A stretch of DNA of 64,000 nt from Cellvibrio sp. KY-GH-1 (GCF_008806975.1 NZ_CP031728.1:2480001-2544000); one strand, 5' to 3'. Counted from the first letter of the stretch, positions 25,780-35,905 are shown. Notes: generated from the letters alone by a model not told the origin. Numbers and translations: made by a program.

Positions 25780-28614
25780 ATGAAATTTATTCGTGTAAAA
25801 AAATTGGTTAGTGCCGCAGTATTCGGGCTAGTCGCTATCTGCGCCACGACAACCAACGCGCAAACACTTAGCAGCAATTCAACGGGTACCAATAACGGTT
25901 TTTTTTATTCATTCTGGAAAGACTCCGGCAGTGCAACCATGACCTTATACGGTGCCGGGCGCTACTCCTCGCAATGGAACAACAGCACCAACAATTGGGT
26001 CGGTGGTAAGGGATGGCAACCAGGCAACAGCTCACGGGTTATTAGCTATAGCGGCAATTACGGTGGCAGCAATAGCCAAAATACCTATCTGGCACTTTAT
26101 GGTTGGACACGAAGCCCGCTCATCGAGTATTACGTTATTGAAAGCTATGGCTCCTACAATCCAGCAGGCTGTTCTGGCGGTACTGACTACGGCAGTTTTC
26201 AAAGTGATGGCGCAACCTATAACGTGCGCCGCTGTCAACGCGTCAATCAACCGTCAATTGATGGCAACCAAACTTTTTATCAATATTTCAGTGTGCGCAA
26301 TCCCAAAAAAGGATTCGGAAATATTTCCGGAACCATTACCTTCGCCAATCATGCCAATTTTTGGGCCAGCAAAGGTTTACCGCTCGGCAATCACGATTAC
26401 CAAATTGTGGCCACTGAAGGTTATCAAAGCACCGGCAGTTCAGATATCACTGTCAGCGCTGGCGGAATCAACAGCAGCGCGGCCAATACAACGTCCAGTG
26501 CGCGCAGCAGTGCGACGAGTGTCGGCTCGGGCGCCATTACAGTACGTGCGCGCGGCGTCACGGGTTCTGAACATATTTTTTTGAAAGTGGGTGGCGTAAA
26601 TGTCGGAAGTTGGACGCTGACAACCAGTTATCAAAACTACATTTACACCGGCAACGCTTCTGGCGATATCAATGTTGAATACGACAACGATTCAGGCAAT
26701 CTCGATGTACAGGTCGATTACATCCAGGTGAACGGTGAAACACGGCAAGCCGAAGATATGACCTACAACACCGCGTTTTATACCAATGGTTCTTGCGGTG
26801 GCGGTGGCAACAGCGAATTAATGCATTGCAATGGTGTCATTGGCTTTGGTTCAACGACCGATTGCTTCAGCGGCAATTGTGGTGGCACAACCAGTAGTAT
26901 CGGCACAACCAGCAGCGCATTAGCCTCAAGCAGTGTGCGCACCAGTGCAATGACTTCCAGCAGCCGGCCTACCAGCAGCGCATCCAACTCCAGCGGTGGC
27001 GGCCAGTGCCAGTGCCAGTGCAACTGGTACGGTACCCTCTATCCAAGCTGTGTAACCACCCAAAGCGGCTGGGGATGGGAAAATAACAGAAGTTGTATCA
27101 GCAATAGCACCTGCATGAGTCAACCAACAAATCAAGGCGGACTCGTCTGCACTGCAAGCAGTGTCCAGCGCAGTTTGTCCAGCAGCCTGAGCAGCTCGCG
27201 CCCATCGTCCAGTGCAATAAGTTCATCACCTACCACCAGTTCATCCAGCTCTTTGCGCTCGTCCAGTTCAAGTATGTCCAGCTCAAGAATGTCCAGCAGC
27301 TCAAGCGCAACGGAAAAGTTAGTGTATGCCGTGAATGCAGGCAATTCTTCTGCAGCGACGTTAAATGGAATTATTTATCAGGGGGATCGTTTTGCGTCGG
27401 GCGGTACAACTCAAACAGTTACCACAGACATCGCTGGTACTACCCAGGATGCAATCTATCAATCCGAACGCTACGGCACTTACAGTTATGAAATTCCGGT
27501 CAGTAATGCAACCTACAGTCTGGTATTGCATTTTGCCGAGCTCTATCACAACGCCGCCGGTGCGCGCTCATTTGATCTTAGCGTTGAAGGCCAGCAAATT
27601 CTGTCCGATTTCGATTTGTACAGCTTGGTGGGACGCAATACCGCTTACGACCAACGCGTAAATAATATTGCTGTGAACGATGGCAAACTCACTATCAGCC
27701 TCACCACAAAAATTGATAACGGCACACTCAGTGGATTTGCCATTTATTCCAGCAACGGTGGCGTATTCACCGGCACCGAAGAACCCGAATGCAGCGCAGC
27801 AGATCGCCAAACACCCAGCGCCATTGATTACAACCGCGCGGTCACACGCCAGGAACAAAAGAATCCGCCGTCTGGCGCCTTTGGTTATGCCATCGAACAT
27901 GCGACACAAACACTGCCCAACCACACTATTTATCGCCCGGATTTAAGCCGCGCGAATAATGTTCCAATCGTTGTGTGGGGCAATGGTGCCTGTTCAAATG
28001 TGGGCACCGAGCAAGCGGATTTCCTCTTGCAAATTGCGTCTAACGGCTATCTCGTTATTGCTAACGGCGGCCCATTTGGTTCCGGCTCCAACGATCAACA
28101 CGAAACGGAATTGGTAAAAGCCATTGATTGGGCGGTTAAAGAAAATGGTCGCAAATGCAGCCAATTTTACGGAAAACTGAATGTCGAAAAAATTGCGACT
28201 ATGGGTTGGTCGTGCGGCGGAGGCATGGCGCACTTTGCGGCGGTAGATCCGCGCGTGGACACCGCAGTCGCGCTGAACAGCGGCCTGGGAATCTATGGCG
28301 ACCGATTTAATTATTACCCACGTTTCCATTCCCCAATTGCCATCTTCAACGGCGACTCGCGCGATGTTGCGTACAACCCCGGCTTACAGGAATACAGTGA
28401 AGTGAATAATGTTCCTGTCTATCACGCCAACTACCCGCAGGGTCATGGCGATGCTTACTTTCAGGATAATGGTGGTGAGTTCGGGATAGTCGCCGTGGGC
28501 TGGTTAAATTGGATGCTCAAGGATGATTTAACCAATTCCGGCAAGGGCATGTTCATCGGCACCAACTGCCGTTTGTGCCGCTCGCCCTGGGTAACCAAGC
28601 ACAAAGGTTTCTAA
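25780..28614 (+). CDS. Five-module secreted xylanase-esterase: GH11-CBM60-CBM10-malectin-like-esterase
   Basis: Domain order: signal peptide (1-27); GH11 endo-xylanase (about 28-228) with nucleophile E116 in PLIEYYVIE and acid/base E213 in ATEGYQS; CBM60 xylan-binding module (about 250-358, [16 protein letters not shown]...[14 protein letters not shown]); CBM10 (about 410-446, [12 protein letters not shown]). Next, a Ser-rich linker, a malectin-like beta-sandwich (about 512-660, [16 protein letters not shown]...LHFAELYH), and a C-terminal alpha/beta-hydrolase (about 670-944) with S811 in GWSCGGGM, D859 in NGDSRD and H889 in GHGD. It would cleave xylan and probably remove ester substituents from the same chain; the esterase substrate is not determinable here. 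A final CRLCRSPW tail is cysteine-rich. Confidence 0.88.
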   Translation: MKFIRVKKLVSAAVFGLVAICATTTNAQTLSSNSTGTNNGFFYSFWKDSGSATMTLYGAGRYSSQWNNSTNNWVGGKGWQPGNSSRVISYSGNYGGSNSQNTYLALYGWTRSPLIEYYVIESYGSYNPAGCSGGTDYGSFQSDGATYNVRRCQRVNQPSIDGNQTFYQYFSVRNPKKGFGNISGTITFANHANFWASKGLPLGNHDYQIVATEGYQSTGSSDITVSAGGINSSAANTTSSARSSATSVGSGAITVRARGVTGSEHIFLKVGGVNVGSWTLTTSYQNYIYTGNASGDINVEYDNDSGNLDVQVDYIQVNGETRQAEDMTYNTAFYTNGSCGGGGNSELMHCNGVIGFGSTTDCFSGNCGGTTSSIGTTSSALASSSVRTSAMTSSSRPTSSASNSSGGGQCQCQCNWYGTLYPSCVTTQSGWGWENNRSCISNSTCMSQPTNQGGLVCTASSVQRSLSSSLSSSRPSSSAISSSPTTSSSSSLRSSSSSMSSSRMSSSSSATEKLVYAVNAGNSSAATLNGIIYQGDRFASGGTTQTVTTDIAGTTQDAIYQSERYGTYSYEIPVSNATYSLVLHFAELYHNAAGARSFDLSVEGQQILSDFDLYSLVGRNTAYDQRVNNIAVNDGKLTISLTTKIDNGTLSGFAIYSSNGGVFTGTEEPECSAADRQTPSAIDYNRAVTRQEQKNPPSGAFGYAIEHATQTLPNHTIYRPDLSRANNVPIVVWGNGACSNVGTEQADFLLQIASNGYLVIANGGPFGSGSNDQHETELVKAIDWAVKENGRKCSQFYGKLNVEKIATMGWSCGGGMAHFAAVDPRVDTAVALNSGLGIYGDRFNYYPRFHSPIAIFNGDSRDVAYNPGLQEYSEVNNVPVYHANYPQGHGDAYFQDNGGEFGIVAVGWLNWMLKDDLTNSGKGMFIGTNCRLCRSPWVTKHKGF

Positions 28615-28655
28615 GGTTAAGGGAAGCCGGCAAGGGTTTTTATGTAGAGCTAGCC

Positions 28656-28692
28656 AAAAAAATTCCCACTGCACAGCGGTGGGAATTTTTTT
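28656..28692. terminator. Bidirectional terminator between convergent genes
   Basis: Seven A, then ATTCCCACTG/CGGTGGGAAT arms (one G-U pair) around a 5-base loop, then seven T. This is a symmetrical intrinsic terminator for both the GH11 gene (plus strand) and the oxidoreductase gene (minus strand). Confidence 0.92.
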
Positions 28693-28714
28693 CATTTCAG
28701 TGCCTGGATTTCAG

Positions 28715-29719
28715 TTACAACAACAACGTTTTTTCCAACGCATTGGCCGCCGCCAAACCGGAGCAATAAGCGGCCTCAACACGGCCATCGCCCAACCAAT
28801 CACCCGCGAGCGCCAGCCCCAGCTCGGGCCACGCAGCCTTGTTAATCGAAGGCTGTACCAATGCACGCGCATAACGCCAGCGATGGAAATATTTAGCATC
28901 AACGCGTGGAATTTTTTCACCCGGCAACCAATGAGTTAATAGCCGGTTAAATTCTTGCAGCATCGCTGTTTCAATTCTTGCTGGCGTAGCATCAATATTA
29001 TCTGCTGACCAAATGGGATTGGCATGAAGTAAGAAATGATTGCCGGATACACGACCCGGCTTACGATTATTGTGCGCAACCCAGCTGAGCAAACCATCAT
29101 TTACAAACGCTGCCGCAAACGGCAGACCCAGCGCCTGCTCTGTCCGAACCATGAGTGCGAGGCAAGGCTCCATCACTACACTTGCGGCCACTGAATATGC
29201 TTCAGTACCCAAGGGTAACAATGCGCGCGCTTGTGGAGCGGGCAGCGCAATAATTAGCTGATGCGCGCACCAGACCGATCCAGCAGCCTCAATAATCCAC
29301 TCATCGCCCTGCCGAAATGCGCGCGTCACCAGTGCGTTGTAAACAATCTGCAGGTGATTCGCCATATCAAGCAGCGGCGCTTTCATGCGCGGCATTCCCA
29401 CAAAACGCTCGCGCGAGCGGCTCGCACTAAGCTGCTCTCCATCCCACACGGCGATAGGCGATTTCCAATGCGCGACCGACCCCTGCTCTACCCAGCGCTG
29501 AACCTGCGCGCGAAATTCGGGCGAACGCGCGGTAAAATATTGTGCGCCGTGATCCCAACAACCTTCCGGTTTGTCTCGCGTAGCCATACGCCCGCCGGGG
29601 TTGTAGGATTTTTCAAGTACACAGACTTTGCGCCCCAAGGCCTGCAAGCGCGCTGCCGCCGTTATGCCTGCCATACCAGCACCAATCACCACTACATCGA
29701 ATTCGTTAATGGGTTTCAA
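28715..29719 (-). CDS. FAD/NAD(P)-dependent oxidoreductase, renalase-like amine-oxidase fold
   Basis: The protein begins with a dinucleotide-binding motif (FDVVVIGAGMAGITAAARLQ, then VLEKSYNPGGRMATR) and has the WDHGAQYFTARSPEF segment of the renalase-like family. A C-terminal FAD-contacting motif follows (LALAGDWLGDGRVEAAYCSGLAAA). I propose a TTG start at 29719, because the ATG at 29773 adds 18 unconserved residues overlapping the preceding gene, whereas GGAG lies nine bases before the TTG and the Rossmann motif then begins at the usual distance. It overlaps the preceding gene by 14 bases, implying coupling. Substrate unknown. Confidence 0.8.
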   Translation of the reverse strand: MKPINEFDVVVIGAGMAGITAAARLQALGRKVCVLEKSYNPGGRMATRDKPEGCWDHGAQYFTARSPEFRAQVQRWVEQGSVAHWKSPIAVWDGEQLSASRSRERFVGMPRMKAPLLDMANHLQIVYNALVTRAFRQGDEWIIEAAGSVWCAHQLIIALPAPQARALLPLGTEAYSVAASVVMEPCLALMVRTEQALGLPFAAAFVNDGLLSWVAHNNRKPGRVSGNHFLLHANPIWSADNIDATPARIETAMLQEFNRLLTHWLPGEKIPRVDAKYFHRWRYARALVQPSINKAAWPELGLALAGDWLGDGRVEAAYCSGLAAANALEKTLLL

Positions 29720-30806
29720 AATAAATTTCTCCGCGTAGTGAATTTGCTTCAACCAATTGATCGAACCAATCATCCAATCCCTGGGCAGTCGCCAATCCCA
29801 AGAGCACTCCTAAGACAGCGCCACGATGACAATTATCCCCGCCCAGATTGGTATTCGCGATCAGGGCACGATGCGGGTCCTCAAGGTATTTCCATGCGAG
29901 ATATAACACGCTGGGCCACGAATCTTCGATATAACACGCGCGTGAAAACAGCTTGCCAATTACCTGATTATCCCATTCATGCTTTTGCACAATCTGCGCC
30001 AATTCCACGCCGGCAGTTTTCTTTGCGACAGCCGCAATCATCAAACGTGCATCCTGAATATTTGCTGTTGATGAAAACTCGCGAAACAGCAAAGCATCAA
30101 TTAGCGCAACATACACATCGCATATAGCGGCGAGTTGCTCATCGGGATGGGTGAGAAATAAATGGGTGCGACACACATCTTGCACACGTTTTAGTGAGCG
30201 CTCATACAACAATTCTGCGATGGCGATGGGAGCAATCATGACTAGACCACCAATGGATGCGGTGTCGTGAGTCGCCGCGCCGCATTTGTGCGCAGGCTTG
30301 CCATTCACCAGATTGGCAAAGAAGCCGCGATGAAAGGATTCAGCGTAGGTATCCGGATGCTGTGGTTCATCAGCAGTCATAAACGCAATGTAATCGCGCA
30401 GGAAACTGACGCGTTCATAACGACCGCCGTGTTGATTAAGACAACGCAATACCACGCGCATGCAATGCAGGTTCAAGGTATTTTCCCCGGCGCGCATCCC
30501 CCGGTGATAGTGCTGGTTCGCAATGCCCCAGTACTGGCGTTTGCCTTTCAAAATAACATCGCCCACCACTTGCGGCTCACTGCTAGTGGCTTGCTTGCCA
30601 CGGCCACCCGCGTTGGTTGAGTGCAAACTCATAATCGACGACGGATGGAAAGCCGGCGCCGCGGCAAACCCTTCAACACCATCGGGAAACGCCCGGTAAA
30701 TATCCAACGGGTTATAAAACCAATGCACAGGCATCGCCAAGGCATCAGCAATAAAACTCAATTGTAACGCCGCCTTTGCACGCCCCCGTATTAACGAACT
30801 TTGCAT
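29706..30806 (-). CDS. ADP-ribosylglycohydrolase (DraG)-family protein
   Basis: The ends of the protein carry the family's metal-binding regions: ALQLSFIADALAMPVHW near the N-terminus, HDTASIGGLVM in the middle and NTNLGGDNCHRGAVLGVLLG near the C-terminus (GGDN replacing the more usual GGDTD). Members remove ADP-ribose from proteins, nucleic acids or small molecules, but many in this family have unknown substrates. At 366 residues it is longer than minimal DraG. Translational overlap with the downstream renalase-like flavoprotein suggests they act on related nicotinamide or ADP-ribose metabolites; that is inference. Confidence 0.82.
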   Translation of the reverse strand: MQSSLIRGRAKAALQLSFIADALAMPVHWFYNPLDIYRAFPDGVEGFAAAPAFHPSSIMSLHSTNAGGRGKQATSSEPQVVGDVILKGKRQYWGIANQHYHRGMRAGENTLNLHCMRVVLRCLNQHGGRYERVSFLRDYIAFMTADEPQHPDTYAESFHRGFFANLVNGKPAHKCGAATHDTASIGGLVMIAPIAIAELLYERSLKRVQDVCRTHLFLTHPDEQLAAICDVYVALIDALLFREFSSTANIQDARLMIAAVAKKTAGVELAQIVQKHEWDNQVIGKLFSRACYIEDSWPSVLYLAWKYLEDPHRALIANTNLGGDNCHRGAVLGVLLGLATAQGLDDWFDQLVEANSLRGEIYFETH

Positions 30807-30896
30807 CTCACTCCCACCGGATCATCTACTGTCAACGCAATTAGGTAGCCATCAAAAGACAATTCGAATTCCAGCCGAATTGGGATCACCCAAGGC

Positions 30897-31034
30897 GTGA
30901 ATAAAAAGGGAGCCAAAGGCGCAGGAATGCCAATGAAACCGGGTATGAAGAAGTGTTACGAGAAGTTTATCGCCCTGGGTAAGCACAAGAAAGTTGCACT
31001 TACGGTCGGAGTACGGATTTTTGCGAGCGACAAG
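30897..31034 (+). pseudogene. Possible remnant of an IS110-type transposase C-terminus
   Basis: A frame here reads GMKKCYEKFIALGKHKKVALTV, which resembles the GK-KKVAL region near the C-terminus of IS110-family transposases (pattern NPVIxxFYxRLxxxGKxKKVAL). The rest of a transposase is absent on both sides and no terminal repeats were found, so at best this is a decayed fragment. The similarity is judged by eye. Confidence 0.35.
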
Positions 31035-31082
31035 CAAACTACATTTGCGTTGCTGGGATTGGATTTTTATCGAAGTTGCGGG

Positions 31083-31631
31083 TTAGAAACCTTCGACACT
31101 ATGAACTTCAACAATTCTGTGTGGCCCATCAAGAATTTCCAATGGATTACAGGCCTCCAGAAATTCTTTAGCACCTTTAAACGAATGAAAAAGCAGATGT
31201 TTATTTATGCCAACAGTGTCAGCTAGGCCATTACAAAATAGAATCGAGCATTCCGCCGTCGTTCCACAGCTATATGCGACTATGTCATAGCCTTGAATGG
31301 TTGTATTTTCAGGTTTTTCAACCAATGTTTTGTATTTGGCTTCAGCAGAAAAAGATGCCCAGCTCTTGGTGTGTATATCGAACTCCATTTCGTAAACCTG
31401 GTAGAAAAACAACTTGCCTCTACTTGGATCAATAGATAGATCTTTAGCTAAAGACATAATTTCTCGATAAGAGTTAAAGAAATAGTAGCCATTGTGTTTA
31501 TCGTATGGGAGCCAGTCTGCAAAATCGGGCACAGAATGCGAGCCAACACAATACAGCTCATCCAACTTGACGCCATTATGCCAAATGAAAGCACCGTCAA
31601 TAAACTTCACCATGTACCCAGCTGCAATCAT
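31083..31631 (-). CDS. Hypothetical protein, 182 aa
   Basis: I do not recognise this protein. It is acidic and aromatic, without a signal peptide or transmembrane helix. It contains DFADWLPYDKHNGYYFFNSY, a Cys-containing stretch (AYSCGTTAECSILFCNG) and a helical C-terminus (FHSFKGAKEFLEACNPLE). It lies on the same strand as, and about 125 bases downstream of, the orphan tail-sheath gene, separated by a strong hairpin. Composition and length resemble small immunity or cassette-type proteins, but nothing assigns a function. Confidence 0.6.
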   Translation of the reverse strand: MIAAGYMVKFIDGAFIWHNGVKLDELYCVGSHSVPDFADWLPYDKHNGYYFFNSYREIMSLAKDLSIDPSRGKLFFYQVYEMEFDIHTKSWASFSAEAKYKTLVEKPENTTIQGYDIVAYSCGTTAECSILFCNGLADTVGINKHLLFHSFKGAKEFLEACNPLEILDGPHRIVEVHSVEGF

Positions 31632-31722
31632 TTTTCTGACCTTTCTAATAACGAAGGATAGCCCCCTAGGGGTAATGGTACTTGTACTGTCGACTAGTCA
31701 ATGCAAAAGCGGGAAATTATTT

Positions 31723-31754
31723 ATATGTCTGGTAAAAATTTTTACCAGACATAT
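31723..31754 (-). terminator. 32-base perfect palindrome after the tail-sheath gene
   Basis: ATATGTCTGGTAAAAA is followed directly by its exact reverse complement, four bases after the sheath stop codon. It would form a long hairpin in the minus-strand transcript and should end it. Confidence 0.72.
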
Positions 31755-31757
31755 TTA

Positions 31758-33335
31758 CTAACCCGATTTAGCTTGTTGTTGTTCAAAAGTAAACACAATA
31801 AATTCTGCAGGATGAACGACCGCCACCTTTACCGACACACGCATAAAACCATTTAACAGATCATCTGCCGTCATAGTTGAACCCAAACCAACATCAACTT
31901 GAAACGCATCGGCAGCAGAAGCACCTTGTAAGCCACCTTCTTGCCACACGTCAGTCAAAAAGCTGGCAATCATGCTTTTTACTGCGCTCCAGGTATTGGC
32001 ATCATTGGGTTCAAACACATAAGCGCGCGCGGCCAACTTTACCGATTGCTCAATAAACGTCATAGTTCTGCGCACAGAAATATAACGCCAATCCTGACTG
32101 TTGCCATCGAGTGTTCTTGCCCCCCAAACTAAAATTCCCTGGCCATTAAAAAAACGAATCGCATTGATTGATTTGCCCGAAACAGCATCAACATTCAAAT
32201 TTGCTTGCTGAGAATCGGATAAACGAATCGGCAATGCTACCGCGCCCACAATGCCCGTGTTAGCCGGTGCATTCCATACACCACTCATATTATCGTTAAG
32301 GGTATAAACACCAGCCATTGCGCCGCTGCAAGGTAAAATGTTGGCGATACTCAACACCTGATCAATAATTTGGCGGTAAGGTTGGCTGGAGGTAAGCAAG
32401 GCGGCCTGTAGCTGGCTATTGGACATTGGATTAGGTGGCGGAGCCTGAATCATTGCCAGAATTTGCGCAGCAACCGGGTTAGGGGCACTCGGTGGATTCA
32501 ACAAGGGTTCAAGCTGTTTGGTATCCCCGCCAAATAAATTGGTAAAGTCAATATCGCTTGGCTGCATAACAGTTGTGCAAATAAACGGATAATAACTCAC
32601 ACCATAATTCAAGCCGGAATTACCCGTGTTGTTCCGAAATGCTTGAATGTCATTGGTATACAAAATAGGGTCAGGACAAGCTCCGCCAATCACATCAAAT
32701 ATGCACACTGCGGTTTGCATAGCTTGCGCTTGTAACAACATGCTTTGCATCAAGGTGCCATTGTCAGCAATCGATAATAACGTTGCCTCCGGGCAAATAT
32801 ACATTGTCGGCTCGGGCTCATTTTGCAGAAGTGCCAAACCCGTTTGTAAGTCAGTTAATCTAACGTTGGGATTAACCACCTGCGCAGCAGGATCAGCCAA
32901 TGGTTTTTTATTGGCAGGGCCATAACCACCCACCGAAACTATATACGCCGCACCGCCTCCGTTTTGATAAAACAAACGCACACTGTTGTACAAATAATAA
33001 ATAGTACTAGGGTCCGGCAGAATAGAATAATAAGTGCCGGCCAACATCATGTAATCCCCTCTGGTTGGCTTAGCTTGTTGAGCAACCAGATAATATTCAG
33101 GATTATATTGTTTGGCCGCATCCGCTGGAGGTGCGGGATTATCCAGCATAAAAATTGCCTGGAATTCCGCAAACGAATTTATTTTTTGCGGTTTATTGTA
33201 GTAAGACTTGCCCTGATATTCTGCTTTCGGTGTATAGCCAATAAACGCAGGAACAGCGGTAGCTACAGGGACAACAGAATTAGGAAAACCGTTAAGTTCA
33301 TCAACGTAAACGCCGGGAGTTGAAAGAGTTGCCAT
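31758..33335 (-). CDS. Orphan contractile tail-sheath protein (phage/eCIS type)
   Basis: The N-terminus (MATLSTPGVYVDELNGFPNS, then VATAVPAFIGYT) is the typical start of sheath proteins of extracellular contractile injection systems and related phage tails. The C-terminal half contains the usual sheath core (VWGARTLDGNSQDWRYISVRR, EQSVKLAARAYVFEPN, VKVAVVHPAEFIVFTFEQQQ). At 525 residues it is full length. No tube, baseplate, ATPase, spike or tape-measure gene is present on either side: upstream is a divergent SEC-C gene and downstream a hypothetical protein. It may belong to a system encoded elsewhere or be a remnant. Confidence 0.9.
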   Translation of the reverse strand: MATLSTPGVYVDELNGFPNSVVPVATAVPAFIGYTPKAEYQGKSYYNKPQKINSFAEFQAIFMLDNPAPPADAAKQYNPEYYLVAQQAKPTRGDYMMLAGTYYSILPDPSTIYYLYNSVRLFYQNGGGAAYIVSVGGYGPANKKPLADPAAQVVNPNVRLTDLQTGLALLQNEPEPTMYICPEATLLSIADNGTLMQSMLLQAQAMQTAVCIFDVIGGACPDPILYTNDIQAFRNNTGNSGLNYGVSYYPFICTTVMQPSDIDFTNLFGGDTKQLEPLLNPPSAPNPVAAQILAMIQAPPPNPMSNSQLQAALLTSSQPYRQIIDQVLSIANILPCSGAMAGVYTLNDNMSGVWNAPANTGIVGAVALPIRLSDSQQANLNVDAVSGKSINAIRFFNGQGILVWGARTLDGNSQDWRYISVRRTMTFIEQSVKLAARAYVFEPNDANTWSAVKSMIASFLTDVWQEGGLQGASAADAFQVDVGLGSTMTADDLLNGFMRVSVKVAVVHPAEFIVFTFEQQQAKSG

Positions 33336-33506
33336 ATTGATATCATCCTAATTTCCTGATTTGGTAATGTTAACTGGATCTTTCTCGGGAGGGGAGAAAA
33401 ATTATTATGGCCAGATAACCATTAACAAGCCAACGACTACGATGATTTCTTTTTTGGGATTACACGATGGTATTATTCAGGCATCACCATTAAGAAGATA
33501 ACCACG

Positions 33507-35387
33507 ATGACTGATTACCTATTACCCGATGATTCGGAAGACGATGCAGACGATTTTGAAATGCTGCTGCGCATCAGTGCAGGAATCCTCTATCGCTCGG
33601 CAGATCCGATTAATTTTCTCAACTGGATCGCAACGCATGGTGCCTCGCTCGCCCCTGGATTAGCGGAGCAGGTGGCCCCAGCCACAGGCCCCGCCGCACT
33701 GTTTTTTCGCGCGCTCGGAGTACAAATTTATAACCACACGCCCACGCCTGAGCACGATTTTGCTGTACATCCGCTACCAAAACCCGAGCGCAACCAGCCC
33801 TGCCCCTGCGGCTCAGGCAAAAAATACAAACAGTGTTGTAGCCAGTTGGAAATGCATAATTCCCCACTCGCCGATTTCAACATGTTGTATTACACACTGG
33901 AATGCGCGCCCAAGAATATGCTCGCGACCCTTCCATCAAGCAAGGTCAATAGTGAGGCACTGGCGGATGTGGCGGAACAGTGGCGGGAAGAAGGTAAAAT
34001 GGATCGCGTTCTGGCATTACTGGAACCCTGGTTTAAACCCGCTGTGACACTCAACAAGCGTCACCGCTGGCTGTTCGATATTCTGATGGATGTGTATCTG
34101 GAGGAAGATAAACCGCTCAAACGTAAACGTCTGCTGCAACGCGCTTGTGAAGCAGAGGATAAGCAACTGCGCGCGGATGCCTGGCAGCGCAAAGCGACAA
34201 TAGAAATAGATGCCGGCGATATTTCGTCTGCATGGAAAAGTTATTTCGTCGCACAAAAACTCGACCCTAATGCGCCGTCACTGGCGCTACTGGAGCTAAC
34301 GCTTTTGGTTGCTGAAGGCAACGTTGATCAAGCCAAAGCACGCGCAGTATTTTGGTTAGCGAGATTCAAACGCAGTGGCGATGTAGGCCCCGGCTTTTTG
34401 GATTTACTCGCGCAGTGCACACAAGACCCGCGCGCAGCCCTGAGCGCAGCTGCATCAACCAATGAAAACCAACCGCCAGCGTTGGTGGAATTGAATCGTT
34501 TATTAGATTCCGCACCCGCCATTGCAGCGCATTACCAATTAGACATTCATGCCGACGAAGCCATGCTGCAACCCGAAAAGACATTAGCAACACTGGAGCG
34601 ACAATGGGCGGCAACAGCACAATCCAACAAACCGGAATTAACAACATTCAGCAATGACGACATTGATTTCTGGCGTCGTGCAGAAGGCTGGCTACCGTTA
34701 CTGCAAACTAACCCCCTGCTGTGGAATAGCTTTGACGTATTGGATGACCTGGCGATGGGAGCAGATACGATTCTTAACGCAGGAGGAATGCAGGAACATT
34801 GGTTCGACTTTTTCTCGGTATTATTAGACCGAGCCGCAGACCTATTGGATGCACAGCTAGCCGCCCACCCATCCACCACCAAGCTACCATGGCTATTCAT
34901 GGAAAACAGACCCGCATTGCGCCTGCTAGCGCACAAAGTCTCACTGCTGGGATTGTCCGAGGGCTTAACGCAAAACTTCATCCATCATGCGGAACGCCTA
35001 ATACAACTAAACCCTAACGATAACCACGGGTTTCGCACGCAATTAACAACGGCATACATAGCAAACAACCAATTGGAACAAGCAATCCTGCTTGCAAGCC
35101 ACTATGAAGACGATGGATTGTGCGCAGTACCGCTCAACCATGTTCTGGCGCTTTACTTGAACAACCAACATACAGAAGCACTCGCACGCTTGAAAACTAT
35201 CGCCTCACGTTTTGATGTAGCGATTAAAATGCTCCTCGCCAAATCCCCCAAGCAGCCTCCTGCCGATAAATATGGAATTAAAATTGGTGGAAAACCAGAA
35301 GCCTGGTTTTATCGCGATGACACTCTGGAACTTTGGCAACAACAAGGCGCGCTGGAGTGGTTAAAAACATCGATTAAAAAAATGTAA
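33507..35387 (+). CDS. SEC-C motif and TPR-like repeat protein
   Basis: Residues 99-111 are a SEC-C zinc-binding motif (PCPCGSGKKYKQCC), the metal-binding module also found at the end of SecA. The remainder (about 150-600) is helical with TPR-like units (RKATIEIDAGDISSAWKSYF, TQLTTAYIANNQLEQAILLA). The acidic N-terminus (DDSEDDADDFE) has no signal peptide. SEC-C/TPR proteins are common but poorly characterised and may mediate protein or ribosome contacts. It is divergent from the tail-sheath gene with a 170-base gap. Confidence 0.82.
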   Translation: MTDYLLPDDSEDDADDFEMLLRISAGILYRSADPINFLNWIATHGASLAPGLAEQVAPATGPAALFFRALGVQIYNHTPTPEHDFAVHPLPKPERNQPCPCGSGKKYKQCCSQLEMHNSPLADFNMLYYTLECAPKNMLATLPSSKVNSEALADVAEQWREEGKMDRVLALLEPWFKPAVTLNKRHRWLFDILMDVYLEEDKPLKRKRLLQRACEAEDKQLRADAWQRKATIEIDAGDISSAWKSYFVAQKLDPNAPSLALLELTLLVAEGNVDQAKARAVFWLARFKRSGDVGPGFLDLLAQCTQDPRAALSAAASTNENQPPALVELNRLLDSAPAIAAHYQLDIHADEAMLQPEKTLATLERQWAATAQSNKPELTTFSNDDIDFWRRAEGWLPLLQTNPLLWNSFDVLDDLAMGADTILNAGGMQEHWFDFFSVLLDRAADLLDAQLAAHPSTTKLPWLFMENRPALRLLAHKVSLLGLSEGLTQNFIHHAERLIQLNPNDNHGFRTQLTTAYIANNQLEQAILLASHYEDDGLCAVPLNHVLALYLNNQHTEALARLKTIASRFDVAIKMLLAKSPKQPPADKYGIKIGGKPEAWFYRDDTLELWQQQGALEWLKTSIKKM

Positions 35388-35399
35388 GAAAATGAGCAA

Positions 35400-35426
35400 C
35401 GCGGCCCGGAGCAATGACGGGTCGCG
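35400..35426 (+). terminator. Hairpin after the SEC-C gene
   Basis: CGCGGCCCG and CGGGTCGCG (9 pairs, one G-U) around a 9-base loop, 13 bases after the stop codon. No T tract follows, so termination strength is uncertain. Confidence 0.5.
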
Positions 35427-35479
35427 CTACTCGCGATCAACAGGATAAATGTTTATCGCAAACCAAATCATACAAAAGC

Positions 35480-35905
35480 CTACGCAACCCGACTATCTTT
35501 TACTTTTGGCTGATTATGCAAAAACAACACTAAATTTTTTACGGTAGTCACTTTATTCCAATAGGGGTTCGCTTCCGGGCTTTCGGTGCTGATCCCTAAT
35601 TTCTGCGCGATGTCTGCATACATATACTCCAGATCATCGGCGTCCATTTTATAAATTTCATCAAAACAATCATCAGCCTCAACAGGAAAAGGAATACCTT
35701 CGTACTTACCCGCCCACTCCTGAACATGGTTGTATACCTCGCGCATGATTTTGGTATCAACATTGCGATAATCAAATGATCGTGCGTAACGGCAAATATC
35801 GGAGTCACTGCGGCTTAGCGCAATGGAACGCATACGGTAGTGATGCAAAAAGGCAACGCATGAGCCGATAAAAATCAGAATGCCAACAATTACGATAACT
35901 TCCAT
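35480..35905 (-). CDS. Hypothetical membrane-anchored protein, 141 aa
   Basis: Not recognised. One N-terminal transmembrane helix (MEVIVIVGILIFIGSCVAF) is followed by a soluble acidic domain of about 115 residues containing EVYNHVQEWAGKYEGIPFPV and DADDLEYMYADIAQKLGI. It lies at the downstream end of the minus-strand cassette-like region; no convincing attC-like site follows its stop codon, so it may be resident chromosome rather than cassette. Confidence 0.6.
   Translation of the reverse strand: MEVIVIVGILIFIGSCVAFLHHYRMRSIALSRSDSDICRYARSFDYRNVDTKIMREVYNHVQEWAGKYEGIPFPVEADDCFDEIYKMDADDLEYMYADIAQKLGISTESPEANPYWNKVTTVKNLVLFLHNQPKVKDSRVA

Noticed and set aside
31663..31672. CCCCTAGGGG palindrome near the tail-sheath gene
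   Set aside because: Ten bases is too short to support a claim, and it has no partner or positional logic.
31758..33335. Prophage or type VI secretion locus
   Set aside because: Only a single sheath gene is present, with no capsid, integrase, TssB/TssC pair, tube or baseplate genes nearby.
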